A stretch of 64,000 bases of DNA from a virus. The stretch's first letter is position 1. Every line of letters begins with the position of its first letter. The position numbers were made by a program, and so were the translations under genes. The notes beneath the pieces were generated by a model. It saw nothing but the letters and a program-made list of their open reading frames with translations, was not told where the DNA came from and made no database searches. This document shows positions 22,717 to 29,125 of the stretch, piece by piece. The DNA lies in the IMG/VR virus record IMGVR_UViG_3300044673_000278, positions 1 to 64,000 of that record. One strand, given 5' to 3'.

Positions 22717-23297
22717 CGTTGTACCTGGCTGATAACGTCACACACGTTTAGGGCCAGGGCCTCTTCGGCTGTGAGATATACGTCATGGGGCGGCAGCAGG
22801 GCAGTTTTGATTTGTTCTTCGGTGAGCCCTGTACACTTTTTGTAGTGCTCAACCATGCGCTTGTGTGTAAGCTCAAACTCTTTCATTGTGGCAAACAGTT
22901 CATGTGCCTTGCCATCAGATCCCCAGCTGAATTGATGACTGAGTATACTTGTGTTGGGTGTGAGCACTCTGCGACCACGCTCGCCTGCCAAGAATATCAG
23001 CAGACCTGCACTTGCTATCTGTCCCAAGCCCACTGTTTTGATTGGTAGTCGGCTACTGCGCATGACATCAATCAAGGCAAAAGCAGCGGCGACATCGCCC
23101 CCTTCACTGCAAATCATCAACAAGAGCTCGGTACGCTTTTTCTTGCTGACATAATTTTCGTGAAGGATCCACTCGATCACGGGCTTGATTGAATCGGCTT
23201 CAATGTCCCCCATGAGTACCATCAAGCCTGCATCTGCAAGCTCTTGGCCATGTGATGTTGTAGATTCTACTGCTGATGTCATGTTGGGATCGGTCAT
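22713..23297 (-). CDS. ClpP-fold serine protease-like protein (second copy)
   Basis: 194 residues from ATG 23297 (a GTG at 23312 is possible). LLLMICSEGGDVAAAFALID is the ClpP handle; Ser in GQIASAG, His in ILSHQFSWG, and Asp or Glu in HDVYLTAEEAL match the triad order. Diverged from the copy at 20439, closer to SDH/ClpP-like phage proteases. Could form mixed rings with ClpP or act in head maturation. Follows two exported-protein genes in the same operon. Confidence 0.8.
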   Translation of the reverse strand: MTDPNMTSAVESTTSHGQELADAGLMVLMGDIEADSIKPVIEWILHENYVSKKKRTELLLMICSEGGDVAAAFALIDVMRSSRLPIKTVGLGQIASAGLLIFLAGERGRRVLTPNTSILSHQFSWGSDGKAHELFATMKEFELTHKRMVEHYKKCTGLTEEQIKTALLPPHDVYLTAEEALALNVCDVISQVQR

Positions 23298-23302
23298 AAT
23301 AT

Positions 23303-24355
23303 TTAGCTGCACCTAGTTTGACGCACAATGTCCACTGTGGCTTGTGTAATGTCCTGCACAGGCAGTTGAGTTAACGGCACAGTTAATACAATGCGTTCGC
23401 GGTTGAGCCCATTTACCCGAATCAAACCAGGACCAATGTTGGCAAAATATCTGGGCCTGTACTCAAATCCATCCACAAGTTCGGGCGCATTGTAGCAGTA
23501 AATCAGCTTTCTACCGCTGACTGTGTTCAATGTCATGCGGTACACAGGACGGTCTTCGGTCATGTGTTTCACGGAAATGTTCCATGCAAAGTCGTCATTG
23601 AACCAAGCACCCGGATCCCTGGCTATCATGTTTACAGCCAACTCAAAACGGCTACGAGCTCGAGTGCAATCTGCACCCATGCTGGTGCATTGCGGGTATT
23701 GATTGATGTTGCGTAGAGTTTCTTCCAACGCCTTGAGGTACGTCTTGCTCCAAGTCACTGAAAACGGCACTTGCAGTTGTCCTTGGCGCTGAGTGTCCAC
23801 AATCACTCTAGCAGGTTCCATGCCAACGTCAAACGCACGATGCGGAAAATCCTGCAACACTGTGCTGAGCACACGATCGCCGGACTGTTGCTGTTGTTGA
23901 AAAGACTGTATCTGTGCGGCAATAGTGCTGCCGCTGATTTCACGCGGTTGGGCTTGCTGGTGTAGCAGACGTCCAGCAATGGCACTGTGGGCCACCCATA
24001 CTTGCATACGCAGTCGAGTTTCACCAGCAAATTGACGGCGATCTGTGATCTCAAAACGATCTACGTAACCCGAAGCATAGGTCACAATGTCATTTCGCCT
24101 CAGGCGATAGTTTTGAGATTCGGTTTCGCTGAGAATCAGTGTTCCCACTGCTTGCTCAATGGCCAGCTTGAATGCTTCGTTTTTTGCATCTTCAAACGTG
24201 TCGCCGCGGCTTTCTACTTCAATATAGTAAACACGTTTGGTGTTTAGCACAACCCATTGGCCCACTGTGATCACAGTGCCAATGGCGCTGAGTGTTTGAG
24301 CCTGGGCCAGCGCGGAGGCCAGCACCAAGGCAAGAGCAGCAATGGTGCGGCGCAT
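23303..24355 (-). CDS. exported protein with FlgT-N-like domain
   Basis: 350 residues with a Sec signal peptide (MRRTIAALALVLASALAQA, cleavage before QT). VESRGDTFEDAKNEAFKLAIEQAVGTLI...IVTYASGYVDRFEI matches the N-terminal fold of FlgT/LPP20-type periplasmic proteins. Gln-rich linker, then a beta-rich C-terminal domain with Cys pairs. Periplasmic or outer-membrane associated. Follows a lipoprotein gene by 1 nt, suggesting a complex. Function in the phage unknown. Confidence 0.7.
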   Translation of the reverse strand: MRRTIAALALVLASALAQAQTLSAIGTVITVGQWVVLNTKRVYYIEVESRGDTFEDAKNEAFKLAIEQAVGTLILSETESQNYRLRRNDIVTYASGYVDRFEITDRRQFAGETRLRMQVWVAHSAIAGRLLHQQAQPREISGSTIAAQIQSFQQQQQSGDRVLSTVLQDFPHRAFDVGMEPARVIVDTQRQGQLQVPFSVTWSKTYLKALEETLRNINQYPQCTSMGADCTRARSRFELAVNMIARDPGAWFNDDFAWNISVKHMTEDRPVYRMTLNTVSGRKLIYCYNAPELVDGFEYRPRYFANIGPGLIRVNGLNRERIVLTVPLTQLPVQDITQATVDIVRQTRCS

Positions 24356-24356
24356 G

Positions 24357-25025
24357 TTACTGCATCATTTGTTGACGGATGTTGGTGCGCAGTGCGTTGT
24401 TCTTTTGATCCCAACGATACACCACACGCACAGTTCGACCGCCGTCTACAACATCACCTTCCACAAGGTACAGTCCGCCTAGGATACCTTGATTGCGAGT
24501 TTTGATTGAGTTGTTGACCACAGTGGCAATGCTCAGTGCGTCATTGCGAGTAGCAGTGTTGGTTTCACGATTGAAGTTGTTGGCATCCTGCGGTTGTTCG
24601 TCGGATTCTACAGATGCCACAATGTCACGACTGCGGTTGGTAGCAAAGTCGTTGACCTTGTTGTCACGAGCACGTTCCAGATTGCGGCTGACCATTCGTA
24701 CCGAAGTCTCAGAGCTGATGACTTCTTGGTTGATAAAGTCGTTGAGGCTTTTCTTGGCTTCCAGTTCGGCCACACGGTATGCTTCGCGCACAGAGTTTTG
24801 ACTGCGACCCCAGATAGGAGCATAGCCCACAGTTTCAATGGCTTCCAGTTTACCAGTTAGGCTGTAAACAACCCGGATCCCACGGCGCTTGAAGTCGCTC
24901 ACAGCCAGTTGCTCGCTGATTGCAGTTTGCGGTCCGGGATTGACGCCGGCAGCTGGCGGTGCATTTTTGGTTGAACCACAGGCAGTCAGTGCCAGCACAG
25001 CAGCCACAACAAGAACTCGTTTCAT
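24357..25025 (-). CDS. predicted lipoprotein
   Basis: 222 residues. Lipobox LTAC at 13-16 after a hydrophobic leader; Gly after the Cys, so not an inner-membrane-retention Asp. Central helical region AYRVAELEAKKSLNDFINQEV resembles LPP20/FlgP-type lipoproteins; C-terminal GLYLVEGDVVDGGRTVRVVYRW is beta-rich. Encoded directly upstream of the FlgT-N-like protein. SD AAAGGA, own early promoter. Confidence 0.75.
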   Translation of the reverse strand: MKRVLVVAAVLALTACGSTKNAPPAAGVNPGPQTAISEQLAVSDFKRRGIRVVYSLTGKLEAIETVGYAPIWGRSQNSVREAYRVAELEAKKSLNDFINQEVISSETSVRMVSRNLERARDNKVNDFATNRSRDIVASVESDEQPQDANNFNRETNTATRNDALSIATVVNNSIKTRNQGILGGLYLVEGDVVDGGRTVRVVYRWDQKNNALRTNIRQQMMQ

Positions 25026-25061
25026 CGTTAGATCCTTTCTAGATCAGGTTAAAGATACGTT

Positions 25062-25090
25062 ATTGTACACAAAAAATCATTTCTGGTCAA
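25062..25090 (-). promoter_or_regulatory. early promoter P18
   Basis: TTGACC (25090-25085), 17 bp, TACAAT (25067-25062). The -35 box lies in the last codons (Phe-Asp-Gln) of the 25077 array gene, which has lost the LKW ending. Confidence 0.75.
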
Positions 25091-25289
25091 ATGCCAGCGA
25101 AAACCACACAGCATCTTCCTTGCGTTCAAACCACACTGTGTTGGAACCATAATACAAGTAGAACCGACCTGGACTATCCATGAGTTGGAGTTGGCGTTTG
25201 ACCGCAGAGTACGGCTGGGTGCCAGGTACTCGTTGGACTTTGAACCAATGTTCCTGACGAATCCGTTTGTCTTTGTTCCAATACTTCAT
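25077..25289 (-). CDS. LKW-family array protein, altered tail
   Basis: 70 residues. Family layout with YYGSNTVWFERKEDAVWFSL, but the tail is AFDQK instead of LKW; the changed codons contain the -35 box of P18. Start at the ATGA overlap. Confidence 0.65.
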   Translation of the reverse strand: MKYWNKDKRIRQEHWFKVQRVPGTQPYSAVKRQLQLMDSPGRFYLYYGSNTVWFERKEDAVWFSLAFDQK

Positions 25290-25516
25290 GACCATTTCAA
25301 CTTAAACAAGGTTACAGCCGCGTCTGAATTCAACTTCCACATGTCGTAACTGGTGCGCAGTCCCAATTGGTTTGCTTGCACAAACTGATCGATTTCAGCG
25401 GCTTCGTGCTCATCAATTGCATAGCCCATGGGCGCTCCTGCACTACTGGCCGGACGCACACGCACCTTGCGCCGCAGCCAACTGAAGTGAAACCGCTGGC
25501 GTGGTGGCAATGTCAT
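25286..25516 (-). CDS. LKW-family array protein
   Basis: 76 residues from ATG 25516 (25522 also possible). IDQFVQANQLG core, tail NSDAAVTLFKLKWS. Basic N-terminus (LRRKVRVRP). Confidence 0.65.
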   Translation of the reverse strand: MTLPPRQRFHFSWLRRKVRVRPASSAGAPMGYAIDEHEAAEIDQFVQANQLGLRTSYDMWKLNSDAAVTLFKLKWS

Positions 25517-25755
25517 CCCCATCGCAGTTTGAATGCAGTGGCATCTGCACCCGATTCAAAAGCAAATTCACGACGTTGAAAACTGCTGACCCAATAGCTG
25601 CTCATTTGCTGTTCACACCAAATATTCAATCCCATCCAGGATGCCTTGGCTTCGTAACCATTTTGAGCCTGAACAACATGCCACCCGCGCTTTTGGGCAC
25701 CACGTACAGTGCGTGGGTTGGTGGGTCGATAGGGTTTGGAAAGACAGCGAGCCAT
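25513..25755 (-). CDS. LKW-family array protein
   Basis: 80 residues. MGLNIWCEQQMSSYW core, EFAFESGADATAFKLRWG tail. Starts by TAATG overlap with the upstream gene; longer open frame is a shadow. Confidence 0.7.
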   Translation of the reverse strand: MARCLSKPYRPTNPRTVRGAQKRGWHVVQAQNGYEAKASWMGLNIWCEQQMSSYWVSSFQRREFAFESGADATAFKLRWG

Positions 25756-25997
25756 TACCGGTAACCTTTCTTCAACAGCCAAATAGTAACTTCGTGAGGA
25801 TCCAGTTTGCAAAGCTCTCCACTGTGTTTATTCACAGGGCGAGTGGTTTTGCTAGGATTGATCAGCATGATCTTGACATAGCCCTTGCCGCTAGCGGGAT
25901 GGGCTTTGCCTAGGCCGCGAACTTCGTAGATGTTGTTGTGAAACACCACAAAATCACCTATTGCAAGTTCCCGGTCAATCAAGTCAGTGGGCGTCAT
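25755..25997 (-). CDS. small beta-barrel protein, paralogue of the 2367 gene
   Basis: 80 residues. DLIDRELAIGDFVVFHNNIYEVRGLGKA, then IWLLKKGYR. Same layout as the 2367-2606 protein; SH3/KOW-like. Overlaps both neighbours. Confidence 0.65.
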   Translation of the reverse strand: MTPTDLIDRELAIGDFVVFHNNIYEVRGLGKAHPASGKGYVKIMLINPSKTTRPVNKHSGELCKLDPHEVTIWLLKKGYR

Positions 25998-26209
25998 AGC
26001 ATGTTCAGCTGGTTGTAACGATCCAACAGATCAGACTCGGCCTGGTTAACTTCGTCCAGGGCCTGTTGCAAAGTGCGACCAGTGGTACCTACGTACTGCA
26101 CACCATCGCGCCAATGAGCATACTTGTGGATGCCATCACGCAGGCCTTCGTAGTAAGCACGGCTCTGGGCCAGTTGCAGATACTGATCTTGTTCAGGACT
26201 GAAATTCAT
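25994..26209 (-). CDS. hypothetical protein
   Basis: 71 residues from MNFSPEQDQYLQLAQ; GAG 6 nt before ATG. Helical, YYEGLRDGIHKYAHWRDGVQYVG, Gln/Glu-rich. Function unknown. Confidence 0.65.
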   Translation of the reverse strand: MNFSPEQDQYLQLAQSRAYYEGLRDGIHKYAHWRDGVQYVGTTGRTLQQALDEVNQAESDLLDRYNQLNML

Positions 26210-26348
26210 CACGATCTCGATGTTTGGGTTTACGACGATAGTCGGTTTTGGGACGTTCCACACGCGGGCGGAACGGCAGTTCTTCGTCAAACAATGCACG
26301 GTGTCGGCGTTGCTTCACCGGTGCCAGTTTGAATTGTATGGGTTTCAC
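26193..26348 (-). CDS. small basic protein, GTG start
   Basis: 51 residues, very Arg/Lys-rich (VKQRRHRALFDEE, DYRRKPKHRDRDEF). GTG overlaps the preceding stop (GTGA) with GGAG 7 nt upstream inside that gene. Could bind nucleic acid; unknown. Confidence 0.6.
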   Translation of the reverse strand: MKPIQFKLAPVKQRRHRALFDEELPFRPRVERPKTDYRRKPKHRDRDEFQS

Positions 26349-26503
26349 GATTCTACTCCAAGGTAGATCTGCTCGTAGAGTTCAAACAGATCCAGATCAG
26401 ACATTGATTCAACTTCATCCTCGGTAAGATGATATTGTTGTTCCAGTTCTTCGGGCGTGACTGCAAATAGCACACGCTCAGTCAGCAGTTGTCGCAGGTT
26501 CAT
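26345..26503 (-). CDS. small acidic protein
   Basis: 52 residues (MNLRQLLTERVLFAV...), acidic helical, ending YLGVES whose codons include GGAG for the next gene. ATGA overlap at the start. Unknown. Confidence 0.65.
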   Translation of the reverse strand: MNLRQLLTERVLFAVTPEELEQQYHLTEDEVESMSDLDLFELYEQIYLGVES

Positions 26504-26670
26504 TTTCTAACCTCACAGTAGGCTTTGTAGCCGTCTTTGAAAAAACCATTGTTGTAGCCTTCAGGGTGATCGGCGCAAGCAACTATGCCCATTCCAATAC
26601 CTGCCCAAAAAGCAAACAGCATCATGGCAATTAGACCTATGAAAAGAGCCATACCATGCCATGCTTTCAT
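26500..26670 (-). CDS. small membrane protein
   Basis: 56 residues: one membrane span (ALFIGLIAMMLFAFWAGIGMGIV), then a short polar tail with two Cys. Stop overlaps the next start by 4 nt. Unknown. Confidence 0.6.
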   Translation of the reverse strand: MKAWHGMALFIGLIAMMLFAFWAGIGMGIVACADHPEGYNNGFFKDGYKAYCEVRK

Positions 26671-26671
26671 T

Positions 26672-26755
26672 TTAGAACCTATCCTTCAACAGAATTGCCA
26701 GGTCCATGACAATCACGGGCATCATAACGATAATCAAATTTACAATAGCAGTCAT
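26672..26755 (-). CDS. tiny membrane peptide
   Basis: 27 residues (MTAIVNLIIVIMPVIVMDL...), almost wholly hydrophobic. ATG overlaps the preceding stop; GGAG 7 nt upstream. Length and coupling fit a regulatory or toxin-like membrane peptide, but no relative is recognised. Confidence 0.5.
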   Translation of the reverse strand: MTAIVNLIIVMMPVIVMDLAILLKDRF

Positions 26756-26979
26756 TCTTCAACTCCAAATTTTGCGTTTTCTTGACAGGCTTCAATGACA
26801 CCGGGTGTCAGACAGAGTTTGAGAATGTTACCCATCATTACTTGATTGTGTTGCATGGAAGAATCTAGTAACTTATGGTATTCTTCTTTAAACCAACTAA
26901 GTTGTTCGTTCTCGATTTCAAGTTGAGCGATTCGTTCTTGCATTTCAATAACTTGATATGCGAAATCTACAATATTCAT
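26752..26979 (-). CDS. coiled-coil protein with HFGVEE-like tail
   Basis: 75 residues. Leucine-rich coiled coil (VIEMQERIAQLEIENEQL), ending ENAKFGVEE, so the family tail is kept though the body differs. This suggests body replacement upstream of a conserved junction. Confidence 0.65.
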   Translation of the reverse strand: MNIVDFAYQVIEMQERIAQLEIENEQLSWFKEEYHKLLDSSMQHNQVMMGNILKLCLTPGVIEACQENAKFGVEE

Positions 26980-27230
26980 TCTTCAACTCCGAAATGTTGT
27001 TTGACAACTGCTTGACATGATTCAACACCCCATGTAAACCCTTCGTCTACTAGTTTGTTTTGCTTGTCTGTGTATTGTGGTTGTGCATTGAAATAGGCGC
27101 CTGCTTGTTCAATCTTGTTCAAACATTCCTGAACAATCAACTCGGCGAACTCTTGTTTATCTTCTTCGGTCCAAAGTAGACCTCTAAACCCATTTTGGGC
27201 CTGAATAAGTTCAAAAATTCGTTGGTTCAT
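26976..27230 (-). CDS. HFGVEE-family small protein
   Basis: 84 residues: MNQRIFELIQ, EFAELIVQECLNKI, tail VVKQHFGVEE. GGA GTT GAA GAA TGA overlaps the next ATG with GGAG as SD. Confidence 0.7.
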   Translation of the reverse strand: MNQRIFELIQAQNGFRGLLWTEEDKQEFAELIVQECLNKIEQAGAYFNAQPQYTDKQNKLVDEGFTWGVESCQAVVKQHFGVEE

Positions 27231-27454
27231 TCTTCAATTCCAAAATGCTTCTTTGCCACTGCAACACCTTCATCTACATCAGTGTAATGCAATACAATAT
27301 TGGTACATTCCCTGACAATCAACTCGGCGAACTTTTCAATTCGATCATCCCAGAGCTCGTGCGTTTCTACAACCTGGATCGGATTGCTTGCAAGATTGCG
27401 AGAGGATGTTTTGCCGCCTGCACGTTTAAAGAGTTCCTGAATTCGCTCGTTCAT
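27227..27454 (-). CDS. HFGVEE-family small protein
   Basis: 75 residues: MNERIQELFKR, KFAELIVRECTNIV, tail AKKHFGIEE. ATGA overlaps at both ends. Confidence 0.7.
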   Translation of the reverse strand: MNERIQELFKRAGGKTSSRNLASNPIQVVETHELWDDRIEKFAELIVRECTNIVLHYTDVDEGVAVAKKHFGIEE

Positions 27455-27639
27455 TTCACTTCTCCATATACGGCTTCGTAATCTTCGACACGCTTACGCA
27501 TTTCAGCAATGGCTTTTTCTTGTGCCGCAGGGTATCCACTGGCGGGACGATTGCGGTCAAGTCCTTGTAGGACAGATTTGTCTAGACTGATAGTTGCGTG
27601 ATTGTTTGTGCTAGGACTAGTCCCTCGTCCAATAATCAT
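27451..27639 (-). CDS. hypothetical protein
   Basis: 62 residues from MIIGRGTSPST; AGGAG 7 nt upstream. Disordered N-terminus, C-terminal helix EKAIAEMRKRVEDYEAVYG. Function unknown. Confidence 0.6.
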   Translation of the reverse strand: MIIGRGTSPSTNNHATISLDKSVLQGLDRNRPASGYPAAQEKAIAEMRKRVEDYEAVYGEVK

Positions 27640-27692
27640 TCCCGTTCTCCTGTTGCCGCGTTGACCCGACCAAGGTAGACAGCCTGTTTCAT
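27636..27692 (-). CDS. tiny ORF, 18 codons
   Basis: MKQAVYLGRVNAATGERE, GGAG 7 nt upstream (in the relic HFGVE sequence) and ATGA overlap with the next start. It may be a translated peptide or only a coupling leader. Confidence 0.4.
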   Translation of the reverse strand: MKQAVYLGRVNAATGERE

Positions 27693-27712
27693 TTTTCAAC
27701 TCCAAAATGTTT
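27689..27712 (-). other. out-of-frame HFGVE junction relic
   Basis: AAACATTTTGGAGTTGAA would encode KHFGVE as in the neighbouring family, but it follows a TAA stop and is not in any gene's frame. It now acts only as an SD region for the tiny ORF. Confidence 0.6.
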
Positions 27713-27914
27713 AGCGTGTTTTGATATCAACACGGTCTCCGGTCCAACCGTCAATACACACAACTGGCAATTGATTATACAATGCTGGGGTTTTGTGAAC
27801 CCGTTCACAAAGTGCCGCATACTCTGATTGCGACATTCCAAGAGCCGACTTGGGATTTTGTCCAATCGCTTGAACCTTGGCTGTAAGTTCTTTACCATAT
27901 CTACGGGGCATCAT
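27711..27914 (-). CDS. hypothetical protein
   Basis: 67 residues (MMPRRYGKELTAKV...). Basic helical start, then LPVVCIDGWTGDRVDI. Stops just before the HFGVE relic, as though its body replaced an HFGVEE-family gene. Unknown. Confidence 0.6.
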   Translation of the reverse strand: MMPRRYGKELTAKVQAIGQNPKSALGMSQSEYAALCERVHKTPALYNQLPVVCIDGWTGDRVDIKTR

Positions 27915-27985
27915 TCAACCTTACTCAAGTTAGGTTCACCGTTTTCTACGGGGTGGACTTGGACGATGTGTACATATTTGCTCAT
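27911..27985 (-). CDS. very small ORF, 24 codons
   Basis: MSKYVHIVQVHPVENGEPNL plus SKVE; AAGGA 8 nt upstream and ATGA overlap with the next gene. Plausible but unproven. Confidence 0.45.
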   Translation of the reverse strand: MSKYVHIVQVHPVENGEPNLSKVE

Positions 27986-27986
27986 T

Positions 27987-28163
27987 TCAACGATCCTTCA
28001 TACGCTCAAACACAGCCTTGACTTCAGGGTCGCTCAGGACCTCGGTCAGCTTCTCAAAAGCAAAGTCTTGGATGAAGTCTTCTTCCTCGACGGACAGAGC
28101 ATCGCCTCGGCGCTTGATGGCGCACAGCATTTCGTAACGTTGTTCACGGGTGAAAAAGCTCAC
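27987..28163 (-). CDS. small helical protein, GTG start
   Basis: 58 residues (MSFFTREQRYEMLCAIKRRG...), GGAG 6 nt before GTG. First gene of the 28.2-25.1 kb operon behind P9. Acidic helical; unknown. Confidence 0.6.
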   Translation of the reverse strand: MSFFTREQRYEMLCAIKRRGDALSVEEEDFIQDFAFEKLTEVLSDPEVKAVFERMKDR

Positions 28164-28186
28164 GTCTTTCTCCTTACTATGCGTTA

Positions 28187-28215
28187 ATTATAGCAAATGG
28201 TGAATTTTTGGTCAA
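28187..28215 (-). promoter_or_regulatory. early promoter P9
   Basis: TTGACC (28215-28210), 17 bp, TATAAT (28192-28187), 5 nt after a terminator hairpin; drives about 17 small genes to 25077. Confidence 0.85.
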
Positions 28216-28220
28216 GAAAA

Positions 28221-28270
28221 AGCCCTGATCAACAGGGCTCTCAAAAAGTAATACTTGAGTATTACTTTTT
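28221..28270 (-). terminator. double terminator
   Basis: First hairpin AAAAAGTAATAC (28243-28254) / GTATTACTTTTT (28259-28270), perfect 12-bp stem that includes the stop of the phasin-like gene. Second hairpin AGCCCTG (28221-28227) / CAGGGCT (28233-28239) followed by a T run on the minus strand. Confidence 0.85.
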
Positions 28271-28534
28271 AGCAGTGGCGCTGTAGGCCTTCATCACGCC
28301 TTCGCCGAACTTGGCATAGTCAAACTTCACAGCCGATTCCATGGCTTTGACGCTTTCTTGTGTGAGCACTGTAGCAGTGTCAGTGGCAACTTTTACAGCC
28401 TTTTTGGTGTACTCAGTTTGAGCGTCAATGAATGTGTTCAATGCGGCTGCAACGTTTTCGTTGCTGACAAAAGTTTGAACAAAAGTCTTTTTACCGGTTT
28501 GAATGGTATCGATCACGGGGTCTAGTGTAAACAT
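28262..28534 (-). CDS. phasin-like protein
   Basis: 90 residues, fully helical, no Cys: TFVSNENVAAALNTFIDAQTEYTKKAVKVATDTATVLTQE fits the phasin pattern (FVDAQTxYTKA), proteins that coat polyhydroxyalkanoate granules in proteobacteria. Small size and amphipathic helices agree; family assignment by eye is moderate. Monocistronic with its own promoter and double terminator, so probably highly expressed. Confidence 0.55.
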   Translation of the reverse strand: MFTLDPVIDTIQTGKKTFVQTFVSNENVAAALNTFIDAQTEYTKKAVKVATDTATVLTQESVKAMESAVKFDYAKFGEGVMKAYSATAKK

Positions 28535-28593
28535 GGTTTTCTCCTTATAAAGCGAGTTTACGGTATAGGGCCTGGTACAGCGTCCTATGAGTT

Positions 28594-28623
28594 ATTGTAA
28601 CAGATATTTATGTTGCACTGCAA
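28594..28623 (-). promoter_or_regulatory. promoter of the phasin-like gene
   Basis: TTGCAG (28623-28618), 18 bp, TACAAT (28599-28594). The -35 box lies inside the palindrome at 28606. Confidence 0.6.
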
Positions 28624-28630
28624 CATAAAT
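28606..28630. repeat. 25-bp perfect palindrome, operator candidate
   Basis: ATTTATGTTGCA, one base, TGCAACATAAAT. It covers the -35 region of the phasin-like promoter in a divergent intergenic region; a symmetric protein-binding site is likely. Confidence 0.55.
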
Positions 28631-28665
28631 CTGGATTTTTTTCTAGTGAATGGTCACTAATTCAG

Positions 28666-28671
28666 TAAATA
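28666..28671 (+). promoter_or_regulatory. late-type promoter element
   Basis: TAAATA 18 nt upstream of the ATG at 28689, with an SD (TAGGAG) near the expected start. A short inverted repeat TAGTGA/TCACTA precedes it. Confidence 0.5.
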
Positions 28672-28688
28672 CATCATAGGAGAAAACT

Positions 28689-29054
28689 ATGTTACGATTT
28701 CTAAAGAGCTTTTTCGGTAAGACTTCCGAACCTGCCGAACAGGCACCTTACAAGGTTGAAACACCTGTGGTCACACCCATTATGATTCCACCTGCACCAG
28801 AACCAGTGAAGTGCGGCTGCGGTCGCAGTGCATCCGGACTGTGTGTTGGCTTGCACAAACTGTCGCAAGAAGAATGGGCAGCACACCCAGACAATCCTCG
28901 AGCAGTTACCCCGCCTGCTGAAAAGCCTGTGGCCAAAAAAGCTGCTGCCAAAAAGGCGCCAGCAAAGAAAAAAGCCGAAGGTGACAAGCCAGCAGCCAAG
29001 CCTGCTGCAATGACTGCCACCAAAAAGCGCACCAACAAAAAAACACCAGGTTAA
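28689..29054 (+). CDS. Cys-rich motif protein with histone-H1-like tail
   Basis: 121 residues. CGCGRSASGLCVGLH at about 43-57 is a CxC..C..H metal-binding box seen in small phage and bacterial proteins. Residues 75-121 are Lys/Ala/Pro repeats (VAKKAAAKKAPAKKKA) as in histone H1 tails, likely DNA-binding. First gene of the plus-strand operon. Confidence 0.65.
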   Translation: MLRFLKSFFGKTSEPAEQAPYKVETPVVTPIMIPPAPEPVKCGCGRSASGLCVGLHKLSQEEWAAHPDNPRAVTPPAEKPVAKKAAAKKAPAKKKAEGDKPAAKPAAMTATKKRTNKKTPG

Positions 29055-29065
29055 TTTTCTGCGTT

Positions 29066-29120
29066 CGGCCCCATAAGTAACTGTAAGCCATCAAAGAATG
29101 GCTGCTATTATGAAGGGCCG
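29066..29120 (+). promoter_or_regulatory. structured leader that may mask the SD
   Basis: CGGCCC (29066-29071) can pair with GGGCCG (29115-29120), closing over an inner hairpin AGCCAT (29086-29091) / ATGGCT (29098-29103). The AAGGG ribosome site of the next gene (29113-29117) lies in the outer stem. Confidence 0.5.
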
Positions 29121-29125
29121 GAGCC

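Noticed and set aside
23300-23305. Late promoter TAAATA before the second ClpP-fold gene
   Set aside because: TAA is the stop codon of the preceding gene and the ATG is too close; probably coincidence.
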